Source: Homalodisca vitripennis
Taxonomy: Eukaryota > Arthropoda > Insecta > Hemiptera > Cicadellidae
Length of the DNA stretch: 64,000 nt
Direction: 5' to 3'
NCBI RefSeq assembly: GCF_021130785.1
Contig: NC_060213.1
Coordinates: 96,960,501-97,024,500 of the forward strand
A program made the translations under genes and the position numbers. The notes beneath the pieces are model-generated. The model was not told the origin of the DNA. It saw nothing but the letters and a program-made list of their open reading frames with translations, and ran no database searches. This document shows, piece after piece, positions 12,110 to 24,585 of the stretch. How positions within the stretch are numbered: position 1 is the first letter of the stretch; every line of letters begins with the position of its first letter.

Positions 12110-12642
12110 GGGTCATTCCACATCAATTCAACCAGAAAAAAAATAATTTTTTCACCAAAACAACTCAGATTTTTTATGAAACTTGGTACATTTGTTCTAT
12201 ATATAGAGATAATAACACCACCAAATTTTAAATTTTTTTATCTCACATACTTTTTTAGTTATGGCACTTTAAAGTTTGGTCGTTTCTCAGTTTCCGAGCA
12301 TTGGATAGTGCCCAGTAAAACGTGTATTAGGATAGAAAAAAAAATTCTCATTCACTTATTTGGCACCCAATCTTGGTGAAATTTTCAAGGTAAGGTTTAT
12401 ATAAGTATAAAGGAAGTTAAAAAAAATATATAACATAACCCTAAGCTAAGCATACAAAATATTATAAAAAAAATATTTTTTGAACTTTTTACAATTTAAA
12501 AAACGGGAACATGGCTCAGCGTAAAATTAAATATCTCAAAAAGGGAATGAGATAATCAAGAATTTTTCCCCCCTAAATTATCTATATGAAGTGGGCTTTA
12601 ATTTAATAAAATAAAAGTTTTGTGTATTTTCTTCCTTCTATT
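12110..12642. repeat. Left terminal inverted repeat of the 4.45-kb transposon
   Basis: This arm matches the reverse complement of 16035-16557 with scattered substitutions and small indels. The match stops at about 12642, where the two arms diverge abruptly. It contains long A/T runs and no gene. Confidence 0.88.
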
Positions 12643-13294
12643 AACTAAGGCCATTGCTAGTTACAATATATTAATTACAATCAAAGCGAGGTTGTACCAA
12701 GTGTCTCAATGGCTACAGATTGTTAATGAAAATTAAAATAAAATTTTTAATAATTTTAATTTAACATTTTAATAATTATAATGTTCTATATAAACATTAT
12801 AATTATTATAATATTTATATAGAAGCTTAGTTTAACACAGTACTGTACCTAAGTTCAATGTCAAACATTCATGTTTTAAATAGATTAGACTTACAGAAAT
12901 AAACAGGCAGATATTCTACCTCTAATCTGGGCAAGTTGCAACACGAGGTTTTTCATGTCATGACAGGCTGCTTTTCTAGGCAGTGTATCTGACAGTTATG
13001 AGCCAGTCTGTTACTAGTGTCCCAAGAGGTAACAGTGTTATAAGCTGTGGTGGTTATAAAGTGGTGTTTACCTTTCTTTTGGATTTATGATATTGTGTTA
13101 GTGTGTGTGTCTGAGTGTTGAATTGAGTTTTAACAAAGGTGCCAATCTTTAAAAAACCTAATATTAATACAAAGATTAATGATATTCCATATACTTGTAT
13201 AGATCAAATTTTTGAACTTAATTTTTGAAATTTTCGTTGTTTTATGATGCATTTGTAAAGAAGAGAATTTAACCTGCTTTTAAATCAATTAGAA

Positions 13295-15845
13295 ATGGAC
13301 AATAAGTGTAGTATAGGGCTATTAAAACTGACAGAATGCCACAAATTAACTTATGTTACAAAAAAAGGGCTAGAAAATGTTAGTGATTTGTCTGAAGAAA
13401 ATCATCAACTTGATTAAAATAAGAAGTGAATTAGATGATAAGGAAATAATTAACATTTGTTTTGCATCATAAGAGTTTATTTTTTGACCAAGTACGAATT
13501 CCTCCAAAAAGTCTGTTGTGATCCTTTTAAAAAACATAAGAAACCCATTAAAAATGGCTTAAGAGTTGTAAGTATTCAGCAAAGTCAGGCCTGTATCACA
13601 AAAGGTTTTAAAGGTAAAACCAGGGGAAAAGTTGTGCACCAATTGCTCTAAAAATATATTCTCTCCTACTCCAAATGACTGTGAAGAAGAATCACATGAT
13701 GATGATCTTTTACACTGCCGACTGAAACTGAAACTCAGTTACAAAAAGAAGAGGCTATTGATTCTCTAAATTCCTCTTTAACGGATATTGGTTGTTCACC
13801 TCTTAAATTACCATGCGTTGAATGAAAACTCCAAAATTGGTTATGCACAAAATAAATTAGAAAAACTGCATCAAAATGTAAAAAAAAGAAAATTGAAACC
13901 GTTTTAGATGTTCAGTTGCCACCAAAAATACCTAAATTTGCAAAAAACAGCTGAACAAAAAGCAGATGAAATGGACCTGCTTGTTGAGAATATAAAAAGT
14001 GAAGTAAATAAACTTTCATCAAAAAAGAAAATACAACTATTAACGATTCCAGCATCACTGAAATTGGTCTGAGAACAAAAATCAAAGATGCCTTTGAAGT
14101 GTCTGATTATTCTGCTAGACAGGCACAAAAAATTGTACAAAGAAAAAGGACTTTTGGCTGAACCTGAACCAAGAAGAGGAAAGAAACTCAGTCCTGAAGT
14201 TGTGGAGTTGGTCACAAATTTTTATCAAAGCGCACGAGCAATCAAGAGTTTTGCCAGGTATGAAAGATGTAGTAAGCCTGGGAAAGATAAAAATATGAGA
14301 AGAAAAGATTAATTTTAAGTAACCTCAATGAAATATTTGCAAACTTCAAAAGGGAACATCCTGACATAAAATAGGGTTCTCCAAGTTTTGTACTCTTGCG
14401 TCCCAAATGGTGTGTTCTGGCTGGTGCTAGTGGAACACACTCCTGTTTGTGTGTGTACTATTCATCAAAATGTGTTGCTCTTAATACATGCAGCACAACT
14501 GGAGAGAGAGTCACAAAGATCTACAAAATATCTTCTTTTATGTGAAAATCCAACTCAAAACTGCATGTTTAAGGCGATGTGAAACATGTCCCTCAAAAGA
14601 CAATCTGACAACATTCTTACAAGCAAAGTTTGAAAACTATGAAGAAGATGATAGAATAGAATTCAAACAGTGGGTAGCTACAGACAGGACACAGATGATA
14701 ACACAAACTTCATACTATTGATGAATTTGTTGACGAGTTGGCAACAAAAAATAGAAAAAACTGATCCCTCATTCTTATATTGCAAAAAGCCAGTCCAGCT
14801 ATTTTAAAAAGCTTAAAGGATAACTGTGCGCCAAACGAAGCCATTATATCAATGGACTTTAGTGAGAATTTTCTCATTTGTGATTCAAGATGAGGTGCAG
14901 GGTTATCATTGGACCTCAGACTCCTGTACTGTTCATCCAGTAATTATTAACATGTGTGTTTGAACGAGGAAAAAATAGTCTCATCACATTGTGTAATCTC
15001 CGATGACTTAAATCATGATGTTTGTATGGTTTATAAAATACAAGAAACCCTGTTAGAGTATGTCAAGGAAAATTAATCCCAATGTCACGGATGTTCACTA
15101 TTACAGTGACGGTTTGCGCCGGACAGTACAAGAACAAATACAACTTCATGAACCTTTCACTTCATGAAAAAGACTTCAAAATTAAAGGCCAATGGTCTTT
15201 CTTTGCTACAAGCCACCACGGCAAAACTGAATGTGACGGTATTGGGGGAACTGTTAAAAGGTTGGCGAGAAAAGCAAGTCTTCAAAGGCCTCTTCAAGAT
15301 CAAATACTAACAGCAGCTTACCTTTTACGAGTTTTGTAAATCAAACATATCCAAAAATAAATTTCCATTTCATTTCAAAAAAATCAGCAGATGGATGTTC
15401 GCCGACAGCTTGAAACACGTTTTGAAAACCTTAATACTCTTCCAGGTTACCAGAAGTTTTCACAAACTTTAGACCCTTGGACTCTTCAGGAACATTAGAA
15501 GCAAGGCGAATTAGTACTGATGAACATCCTAGCCTAACGTACAATTTAAGGAGAGGGTTGGCCTTAAATGTAAGTGAAGAAGATTTGTACCCCTCTCGCT
15601 ACATTGCTTGTAAATACGACAATCTTTGGTTCTTTGGGATAATAACAAATGTTGCCAAGGAAGATGGAGACGCTACAGTAAAAATTTCTTCATCCAGCAG
15701 GACCATCCCCCTCATTTTACTGGCCAAAAACGAGATGATATATGTGATGTGCCGATTCCACACATCCTTGCAGTGGTTGAGCCACCCACACACCTCGACT
15801 GGAAGAACATAAATCAATTCTCACCAGAGTGCCATAAAATTAATT
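13295..15845 (+). pseudogene. Decayed transposase-like gene of the 4.45-kb transposon
   Basis: Protein-like blocks follow one another across frameshifts and stops. They are MDNKCSIGLLKLTECHKLTY (13295); RPKWCVLAGASGTHS with Cys/His residues CVCTIHQN (about 14400-14475); a Cys pair in CETCPSKDNL and IEFKQWVATDRTQ (about 14580-14695); AIISMDFSENF (about 14840-14875); ISDDLNHDVCMVYKIQE (about 15000-15050); HYYSDG, frameshifted into VCAGQYKNKYNF (about 15085-15150); WSFFATSHHGKTECDGIGG then TVKRLARKASLQRPLQDQIL (15190-15310); and a C-terminal module with RYIACKYDNLWFFGIITNV and RDDICDVP (about 15595-15755). The Asp in MDFSEN, the Asp in YSDG and the CDGIGGT block are candidate RNase H-fold catalytic positions. 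At least four frameshifts make the copy inactive. I recall similar unnamed proteins in other animals but cannot name a superfamily. Confidence 0.75.
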
Positions 15846-16034
15846 GAAAAGCTAATGGTTCATTAACTTTCAAAGCCTTAAAATAAGTACAGTGAAAGGG
15901 TGAATTATGAATTTCCCAAACATAAAAATGTAATTTATCCTTTGTTTAACAAGCTATAACCCATTTATTGAAACCAGGCGAACTTCACATTGCTCGTAAG
16001 TAATATTAAAAATGTCACTTTCAATGGTATCAAT

Positions 16035-16557
16035 AAATAGAATAGGAAGAAAATACACAAAACTTTTATTTTATTAAATTAAAGCCCATTTCATATAGAT
16101 AATTTAGGGGGGGAAAAAATTCTTGATTATCTCATTCCCTTTTTGAGATATTTAATTTTACGCTGAGCCATGTTCCCGTTTTTTAAATTGTAAAAAGTTC
16201 AAAAAATATTTTTTTTATAATATTTATGCTTAGCTTAGGGTTATGTTATATATTTTTTTAACTTCCTTATACTTATATAAACCTACCTTAAAAATTTCAC
16301 CAAGATTGGGTGCCAAATAAGTGAATGAGAATTTTTTTTTTCTATCCTAATACACGTTTTACTGGGCACTATCCAATGCTCGGAAAACTGAGAAACGACC
16401 AAACTTTAAAGTGCCATAACTAAAAAGTATGTGAGATAAAAAAATTTAAAATTTGGTGGTGTTATTTAATCTCTATATATAGAACAAATGTACCAAGTTT
16501 CATAAAAATCTGAGGTGTTTGGTGAAATGACCTGGTTGAATTGACATGGAATGACCC
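16035..16557. repeat. Right terminal inverted repeat of the 4.45-kb transposon
   Basis: Inverted counterpart of 12110-12642, ending GGAATGACCC and followed by TTAG. Differences from the left arm include small indels (for example in the A/T runs near 16200), showing the insertion is not recent. Confidence 0.88.
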
Positions 16558-16561
16558 TTAG

Positions 16562-18119
16562 AATAACTCCTAGATTCTCGGCTACATTAGGGTCTATTGT
16601 AGTAGGCTATTCTCCAGAGTTACTTTCTAGTAAAGGTTACTGTTACATTTCGAGATAAGTTGAGTTGTTTACAAAACCATCGTCTTGACCAGTATACTTA
16701 GGGCAGGTTTGGCAGTTGGGGGTTAAAGTGCACAGAACTTCAAAGTGCAAGGAAGGTACAATTCGTGTTCACTAGTTTTGGTTAATGACACATTCCAACA
16801 TTACTAATGTATTATTCTGATTAACATAGAGGCCTCCGGAATAAAACTGTATGGTTTTAGGGGATGAAAATCACAACTTATACTTTTTAATATTCGAAAT
16901 AAAAATGTCATTTGGTACTTGTTTATATTTGTCAGAGTTAACTGTGCCCGATAATTTATTTAAGTTTTCTTTGGTCAGTACAGTACCAACAGCCATCACT
17001 TGCAATAGTGCCTTTACTGCCTTGCGGACAACCTTGACGTCCATTTCTCAACTACCGTGTGTTAACTCTTATACAATCATTTAGTATGTAAAATTGTGTG
17101 TTTGAGTGTGAATAATGTGAGAGCAGTTAAAATCAAATTAATTTATTAATTTTTAATGATTGATCATCTTGTTTTTTTCAGAATGAGAACATGTGATTGT
17201 ATGATGTTTTTAAATTAAGAAACGAATATTTTGATGTGATCGGATGTTACCATGTTATTGTGTATACATACACAATTAGGAAGATCCATTTATCAAATTA
17301 ATGTTTGTTTTTTACATTATTTAATATGTTTGTAGAAAGTTATAGTTAAAATTGTTTACATTATATTCAGATTTGCTTTTATCCACAGCTGTTACAAAAC
17401 TCATATTATTAACCTATTGCTATAATCCACCTGAACAAAAAATTATAAGATTTAAGTGGGTGAAATGACAAATGATAAAGCTGTAAGTTAGAATAAAAGG
17501 GGAACTATTTTTCTTACGAGATAGTAAGAAGTTATGTTTAGGTGAATTTCTAATATTTGCTTTGCCCAGTATCGTTTTCAAGTCGGCGTTGATGGCTGGA
17601 GGCAGTCTTGTTAACCCGATATGAACTTGTATTCTCAGAAGGTCTAAATTAATAAACAAAGTTTATTTTGGTCAATTCCTCCAATTTCGGTATTATTGTT
17701 ATATTCAAGCATGGCACGACAGCTGACGTCAGCAGTTTCCAATATGAGGCTGACTCACGGTCCCAACTAGATCACGTGAAGCGTCGTGCAGTGGTAGAAC
17801 AAGAAAATATTTTTCCACTAAATATAGTTGATTGGTCCGATAAGATAAATGTATTCTAAATTTGTTAAATTCTGTAAAAAGTGGTATTGCCTTCGAAAAT
17901 AAATTAAATGAAAGGTTATAAAGTATAAGTTAAATAATAAAGAGAAGTCTACAAGCACCCTAGATGTTTCAAGAACATTTACGATGGAGGATCTAGACGA
18001 GGCTATCACCATTATACCAACAGGGAGGGTAGCTAACTGATTTAGATAAAAATTTTCCAGAATTCGGCTATAAAGTTAAATTTGGCTTCTTTCATTCTGC
18101 AGTGACCTCTTGACTCATA
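16562..18119. other. Intergenic DNA with a regulatory-like motif cluster
   Basis: No gene can be supported. A perfect CRE (TGACGTCA, 17724-17731), an AP-1 site (TGACTCA, 17751-17757) and an E-box (CACGTG, 17773-17778) lie within 55 bp. On the minus strand a short frame (17659-17420) includes TRLPPAINADLKTILGKA, which looks protein-like but has no recognised family. Confidence 0.4.
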
Positions 18120-18845
18120 AGTCATCTTTATTGCACATTAAAATTGCATTCACAATTACATTCATACAGAACAGGAGCATTTTCAATAAATATATGCTAA
18201 AATTTAAATATCAATTAAGTTTATAGCAAAGAGACTGGACTAAATAATAAAATATACTGGCTAGGTGTTAAAGTTTTACATGACAACAAATTAAAATACA
18301 ATACAAAAAGACAAAGAATAAAAAATTATGTATAAAACAAATACTATGATTATAAACTAGTTTAAAAATTTCAACACTGAGTAAAGGATAGATTTAGACA
18401 TATGCTCTTGAGGTAAAAGAAAAAAATTCTTGAACATTTTAAAAGCAGTAACTGGATAGAAAAGCCAGTCTCTTTCTTGAACTTTGGAAAGATGTCTCCT
18501 TTTTTATGTAATCTGGAAAATGGTTAAACAGGGTGATTCAGGTGGAGATTTTTCATAGAAGGTGGTTTTATGTAATGGATACTGTATCAAAGAAGAATTT
18601 AGAGTAACATGAAAATGTACATGATTCCCACTTAAAAATTTCTCTATACAACTTCTGACAAAAACTACACATTGATATATAAACAGGGAGGGAAGGGGTA
18701 AAATTTTGGGATTTTTAAAGATTTCTCTGCAAGGGCGTCTGAAGCCAGCACCAGTCAGAACTCTTATGACCTTTTTTTGCATAAGGAACACTAGAGAACT
18801 CGCTGGAGGTGCCCCAAAAAAATCAAACCATAGAATATTAAGGAA
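18120..18845 (-). mobile_element. LINE 3' fragment (Jockey/CR1-like), minus strand
   Basis: The minus strand reads ILWFDFFG then VFLMQKKVIRVLTGAGFRRP, CREIFKNPKILPLPSLFIYQ, a His-rich 'H.......PLHKTT' block and LFNHFPDYIKK. This is the conserved end of ORF2 in RNase-H-less LINEs (compare 'YGI..WG...VF.LQKK.IR...G...CR..F....IL.LPS.YI'). Stops and frameshifts follow toward 18480. A GCAATAAAG motif near 18140-18130 could be the 3' end. The fragment is cut at about 18845, just before the Penelope-like piece. Confidence 0.72.
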
Positions 18846-18883
18846 TTGAAATAAGCAAAGTACACTTTACAGAGAGTTAGATA

Positions 18884-19817
18884 ATCAACAATTTGAGGAA
18901 GAGTTTTACTGTGTTTAAAACACACAATAGGCCTACTATTAGACAAAGTCTCGTAAAAACAAAACAAAAAAATAGCACACAGGATTCCATAAACTGTGTT
19001 TACAGTCTAAAATGTAGTTGCAATAGGAAATACATAGGTGAGACAAAAAGGTCATTAAATGTAACGATAAAATAACACAAAGAAAACACAAGATAGGTCT
19101 CACAGAAAAATAAAAAATTGCACACTATTGTTGGTTCAAAGACCATCATATGAATTGGGATGAAGTCAACGTAATACATCGGGAATCACATATTTTTTTA
19201 AAGGAAATTAATAGAGGCAACATATATAAAATTGGCAGACAATCAGTCAACCATCAGTCGAGATTAGGTCGCTTTGGTTGCCAATACAAAAAAATGAACT
19301 AAAAAGAAAACCAAAAGCATCAAACAGATATGATATTTGTAATAAACCAATGCAACAGTATGGTTTTAAGAAGTTCATCTAGCATGAACCAATAATAAAA
19401 AAAGGACTGATTCCTGTCTCCTTTCCTTTTCATTGCCGCCATCTTGTTTCTGCTGTCATGATCGCCATATGCTATTGGCCTTTGGTCAGTCATAGGTAGT
19501 TGATTGACGAATGCAGACGTATTGTGACCTGTATTCTGTAGTTCAGTTTTAATAATTAGTGTTGAGTTTAGTTTTTTAAGTGCATGATTTAGATTTAGTG
19601 AAATTGACACAACATGGTGGTTGTGATTCCTGACTTAGGCTTTGGTATGGTTTTTTTTTAATTTTAGCCTTAGTTATTTACCTGAAGAAGAGATCAGATT
19701 GCAGATCTCGAAACGTAGTGTTACTGATTTTTTGTTTCACTGAACAATGGCAAATTTCCTGAGAAATCCTGTTTCCTTCACAATCCTTCCATCATCAAAA
19801 ATAAACTTCAAACAAAG
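18884..19817 (+). mobile_element. Penelope-like retroelement, 3' end with GIY-YIG domain
   Basis: The frame reads SINCVYSLKCSCNRKYIGET then KRSLNVTIK, the core of a GIY-YIG endonuclease domain (CVY...C.C...YIGET). It is followed across stops by INWDEVNVIHRESHIFLKEI-type text (about 19150-19205) and GNIYKIGRQSVN. This order (Cys-containing GIY-YIG, then 'WD...VI..E....K..EA') is the C-terminus of Penelope-like elements. A long 3' tail ends in CAAACAAAG at about 19817, and the same tail recurs at 59452-59725. The reverse transcriptase that should lie upstream is absent, so the copy is 5'-truncated. Confidence 0.75.
19682..19714 (+). ncRNA. Hammerhead-ribozyme-like motif in Penelope tail
   Basis: CTGAAGA (19682-19688), then a stem GAGATC / GATCTC closing an 8-nt loop, then GAAAC (19710-19714). 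This matches the hammerhead core CUGANGA - stem II - GAAA, except for one extra A before the stem. Penelope-like elements are known to carry hammerhead motifs in their terminal repeats. Stems I and III and the cleavage site are not clear here, so catalytic activity is unproven. Confidence 0.45.
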
Positions 19818-20289
19818 TACATCCAGTAATAAAAAAACTTTCTAATTGTTAGATTATCATTTAGGACGACTAGTACATCAAGTTGGACTGTCTGTATAAA
19901 AGTATGACGTGCTTGAATATTTCAAGGTCGCATTTTTTACATCTTCAAAAATCTGTCATGACTTTTGGTTGCATCCAAATTGTCAGACATTTCAATAAGA
20001 CACTTTTGAGTTCACTTAACATTCCCTCTGAATATCTGACATGCTTGAATAACTTTTTTCCTACCTCTTTTTACGACAGCATTCCGCTCACTACTCGTCA
20101 GATTAATATCTCTCGGTTATCAGAAAGACACAGTGCATATACATTGTGAATGTCAGACACACTCAAGTAGTTCCATGTGACTGTTTTTTCTTACATTTTT
20201 GAAAATTTGAACACGCTCACCTCCCCACTAAAATGGCTAACTTAACATAAACATTTTTTGTTTTAGGACCTAATCTTTACAATCCAATA
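19818..20289. other. No gene recognised
   Basis: AT-rich spacer between the Penelope tail and the next LINE. A short plus-strand frame at 19883-20149 has no recognisable domain. Confidence 0.45.
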
Positions 20290-22580
20290 GGTTTAGTATC
20301 GGTTTAGTAACTGCAAATTTAGCATCCCAGGCTCCCCTACTATGAATTCTGTGAGATCATGGCAATAGATAAGGAAGAAGAGTGGACCAAGAATAGACCA
20401 GACCCTGAATAGACCCTGACTTGGCTCTTTCCTGGATTTGTTCGAATAACTGAACAAATTTCCGATCCAACAACCTAGATTGGGTGTTACGGACCTTACT
20501 TGGAAGAAGTGGGTCTTTTTGAACTGAAGTAGGCAAATGCAATACATCAAAATCCAAATAATGAGTGATTTTTTTATCGTTATATGATTGTGGAGTGTAA
20601 AAAATGGAGCACATAGCCTATGATTGCTCCTTGCTCTTTTTTCCGGGATGCTTAGCTGGTGAGCTATAGTAGTTGACTTACCTTCGATATATGCATGTTT
20701 AAATAGACTAAGTGAGCCGACTAATGTTTCATCCTTATGTGTGTATTTTAAATCGTTTTAATGGTTTTCCCCATGAAAGGAGATTAGGATGATTGGTCTG
20801 AATGCCTTAAGTTGAGATGAGTCTACATTTTTCAACACAAACACCACTCATGTTGTCCTTCAATTCTCTGGGATTTAGCCAAAAACATAGCTGCTCCTGG
20901 AGAGAATTATTATAGTATTTAAAAGAATATCTAACCCTTCTTGTAGTAGTGACAGAAAGATTCCATCAAGTCCTGGTCATTTAAATGGTTTTAAAGAAGT
21001 AAAAGCACTTTCTGCTGAAAACTTTTTTCTTGATTGCTGCCTGGACCAGGTGATCTTCAGACTGGACCTTCCCTCCATTAGAGGTAAAAAATACTCATCC
21101 CAAGGTGAGAGCCTCAATCAAGGTGGGAATTAAGAATTTTTTCTTAATTCTTTCTTATATACATTTAGGGAACTTTAGTAAAGATTTCACTAACCTGTAA
21201 CAATTGCCCATCTGAAAAGTATCCTCACTTTATATTTTTGTGTTTCTAATCTCTTTGTCCACCAAGGCACGTTTTTTAAGCCTATTGCTTCTGAAAGGAC
21301 AATTTTGCTAATAGGTTAGGTCTTTATTATGGCAATTTATACCACTTGAACTGACCTTTCAAGTTTCATTCATTTTCCTGATGGGGATCTATCTCCAAGT
21401 CGAACTTTACAATGAACCTATAGTAAGCCTGAGAGACATACCACCTGACTAGATCTATACCATTTCGGTTTTTAATTAAGGTGATACCTAACAACTCTTG
21501 CCTAATCTTTGTAATAAAAATGGGTTCTTACTCTTTATTTACTAATTCGAGATTGAACTTGGGGACAAACTCAAGCAACTTCTCACTTCTCTTGTTTATG
21601 TTGCAGCTGCCACAGTAGGTATGATGAGTATTGTTATTACAACCAATAAATCGTGTGTCATTCCTCTTCCTCCACACTATTTCCACTTCAGTTGGTGGGC
21701 AGGTTCTGGATGTGTTCGGAAAGTACGATGAGGCAATAATCACCTCTCTTCTCCTTTGTTGGATGGCACTTCTGCTGCCACATCCACCAACTCTTATTAT
21801 TAATTTTGTAATAAGAAAATAATTCATTAGTTTTCAGAGCAAAACACAAGCTTTTGGATTTTCAGCAGTACGATTATAATTTGGTTACCAACCTGGGTCA
21901 TGAGGCCCCTAATAATTTCTTTGTTGACCTAAGATTCCTGGATTAGAGTTTTATCCAGGTCTGCTGAGATAAACCTCCTTCTCAAGATAACAGTTGTATC
22001 CTTTGCAAGGTGGAAGTGTATCTGTATTAGACATGTTATTTGGGCGCCATTTCTTTACCTCGCCCAGGTGATCTACTCATGTCGCTATTCTTTGTTTGCT
22101 CGGGAATTGTTTCATGATTTTTTCCTTTAGCATAAACTGATGGTCCCTTTAATGTAGGCACTTTCTTCAGGGAAAGAGAACAGGTTGGTTTTTCTTCATC
22201 CACTACTAAAGTCACTTTTGAAGTAGATCTCCCTGTTTCAGGTTTGTCAGGGACTTCTGATTTGACTTCTGGTTCCTTCACTTCCATCCTCTCAGCACTA
22301 TCTTATTTTTAAGATAACCCAGGCTTCTGTTTCTCCTCCTCCTGCTTTTCGGAATCCTGCGATAACCTGTGGGATTTCTTCTTGAGCCTTTCACTGTATT
22401 TCTTCTAAACTTATATGATTCAGGGACCCTCTTTCTCAAATGTGCTTGCAGTGGCAGAGTCTCTTTCAAACGTAAAAATTACAGACTTATACTCGACACT
22501 GCTGCAAAGGACAATCCATTACCCCAACAAAAAGTACTAATTCTGTGCCATGAGATACATCCAAATCTTCTCATTTGAGT
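20290..22580 (-). mobile_element. R1/Jockey-like LINE, decayed, minus strand
   Basis: Reading leftward the order is that of a LINE. First comes a basic/Pro-rich possible ORF1 end (22580-22036). Next is the endonuclease domain: DLDKTLIQES near 21960, REVIIASSYFPNTSRTCPPT, then IGCNNNTHHTYCGSCNINKR at about 21790-21570, then a lower-quality stretch. The reverse transcriptase follows (about 20980-20290) with 'DGI..SLLQ.GLDIL', WLNPRELKDN, LLDRKFVQLF and SILGPLFFLIYCHDLTEF. Stops and frameshifts are frequent, and GVPQGS has become FRVWSIL. The domains are colinear, so this is one old, decayed copy truncated inside the reverse transcriptase. Confidence 0.75.
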
Positions 22581-24585
22581 CGTTTGTACTTTTTGGAAGG
22601 TAGGAATTCGCAATTCTTGAGCGAGAAAATCTCTCTTGCACAATCGTCAAACTCATCACCTCACATGACGATAGTCTCATGTTTACATCTTAGCTATTCT
22701 GCTGTTTCTTGATTGTCACATGTGATATTCAAGACCTATTGTCTACTGTGAAATCTTAAAGAGTTTGGCTCTCTCCTCCTTCTTCCATGATCTCTTCCAG
22801 GATTACATTCTGTATAGCTTCCATCTGGTCAGGTGTAAGAAGGGTTGCAGTAAAACTCACATTTAGTATACTCAACTACAACCTTACTCCCTCAGTTGCT
22901 TGTTTATAGGACATTGTAATGTAAGTTGCAGTATGCTCTTTTTGTATCCCCCCAAATAATTGATAACATTAACAATTTTATAACTTTTCAATAAAAATAT
23001 CCAACATTTACAATACTAAGCAGAAGTTATTTCGATAGAAATAATCATTTTAATTGTATTGTGTTTTAACTCTTTTCATACTGAGGATCACTGTGAACGA
23101 TGATCCGTACTAATGTGAAAAGTGCTGGAGTCACTGACATTGATACTACAAATTTGTTATAGCATATTTTTTATCTATTTTCCAGTATTCTGACTAATAC
23201 GGTTAAAATTCATATGTTTTAATCTAGTGTTTTTCATTCTTTCCTTGCATCTTAGTGATACACCTAAGGTTTGCAGTCATTGCATCTTTTGTGAAGTTTG
23301 TTTTCTTTGGACCAGTGTTCTGCCATTTGGTTTGGTTATTGCAGTTGGTGACTTGTGTAATAAATATTATGTTATTTTGGTGATTTGTGTAGTAAATATT
23401 TTGTTATTTTGCAAGTAAATGTTTTGTTTTTACTACAATGTGTTCAATGAGTGTAGATAAATTCGTTTATGCAAGTGTTCTTATTTTCATTTGAAGTTGA
23501 GGCCTGGATTTTGTCTTTAAGAATGGTTTTTGAAACATGAACTTCAGTGGTTTACTTTCATGTTGTAATACATAATTCATACGCATTTTGTATATTTTAG
23601 AACCTAATTGTAAAACATGTAATTTGGAAGCAACGTCATAGAAAACATGAATAAAATTTATGCTTGCGTATTAATGTTTCTAAGTGACATTTTTATTTTT
23701 GCCTCTAAATTGAAAATTGTTGTGTAAAAAAGTATATAAAATATGTTATTTATAAAAGCATATAAAATATGTTATTTGTATTTGTTTTTCTGCTCTTTAT
23801 TGTGGACATTCTGAAAAAGAATTTTGAACTTTTGTTAGCAGGGAGGGTGGTGTACATTACTATGATGTAAAGTTAGAAGTTTTTTAACTATGTTTTTGAA
23901 TTTTATAAACAAATAATTATTCTTAACATAATTTTTATGTCCGGTTTATTCTATGAAACTGTGTAAAATCAAAAATAGAATATGTTTAAAATTAAAGATA
24001 GTTACTGTAATTTTTCTCTAAAATTCTACATTTTGTAATAGAATAGCACAGTGAAGAATATCCGTTTCATAATTCTTAATTGCCCCTCGTTGTTGCGTCA
24101 TATGTGGTAGATCAGAGTGGATTCTGTTACATTAGGTGTGTAAGACTCAGCTGTAGTTTTCAACTGCTGTAATATTCTGTTTTATATAACTAAATTTATT
24201 CAATTATGCCAGTTGAATTTCATTGAACTGATTTTACTCGCTTGGAAAATAAATCACTTATAATACCTTTAAATCTACATTATAATGCTAAATTACAAAT
24301 TGATAAACTTACATTTTTACTAGTAAGCATTTACAAAAACCCTAAAAGTTGAAAATGTTGTGTTTTTTTAATTCCTTCATTGCTAGTGTACACTGAGATT
24401 GACTATTCCCAATCTGACTCTGTACCAAAAGGCGACTACCACAGTCAATGTTTTAATTGTGTTGATGGTTTAATCTTATTTTTAATATCTAAAGAAAAAT
24501 ATATCTTTTTCATATTTCATTTTAATAGTGACACTCTTAAATATTTATCTGGATTAAAACATATTCTTTTAAAAAATTGAATTAT
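22581..24585. other. No gene recognised
   Basis: The first 300 bp may still be 5' LINE sequence. The rest (to 24585) is AT-rich with short simple repeats, such as a TTATTTTG...GTAAATATT motif repeated around 23360-23420, and no coding signal. Confidence 0.45.

Larger units (their letters stand above)
12110..16557 (+). mobile_element. 4.45-kb DNA transposon with ~530-bp inverted repeats, superfamily unknown
   Basis: Both ends begin with GGGTCATTCC reading inward and are flanked by the direct 4-bp repeat TTAG (12106-12109 and 16558-16561). Inverted repeats cover about 12110-12642 and 16035-16557, some 530 bp each and more than 90 percent alike by eye. The 3.4 kb between them carries a decayed plus-strand gene (13295-15845). 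Very long inverted repeats, a 4-bp duplication and one long gene fit a cut-and-paste DNA transposon. The encoded protein has none of the signatures of Tc1/mariner, hAT, piggyBac, P, MULE or PIF that I know. The duplication could be 3 bp (TTA) if the G is shared with the element end. Confidence 0.88.

Noticed and set aside
19320..19610. 96-codon minus-strand frame starting near an AAGATGGCGGC motif
   Set aside because: It lies in the 3' tail region of the Penelope-like element and shows no domain; the motif alone does not make a gene.
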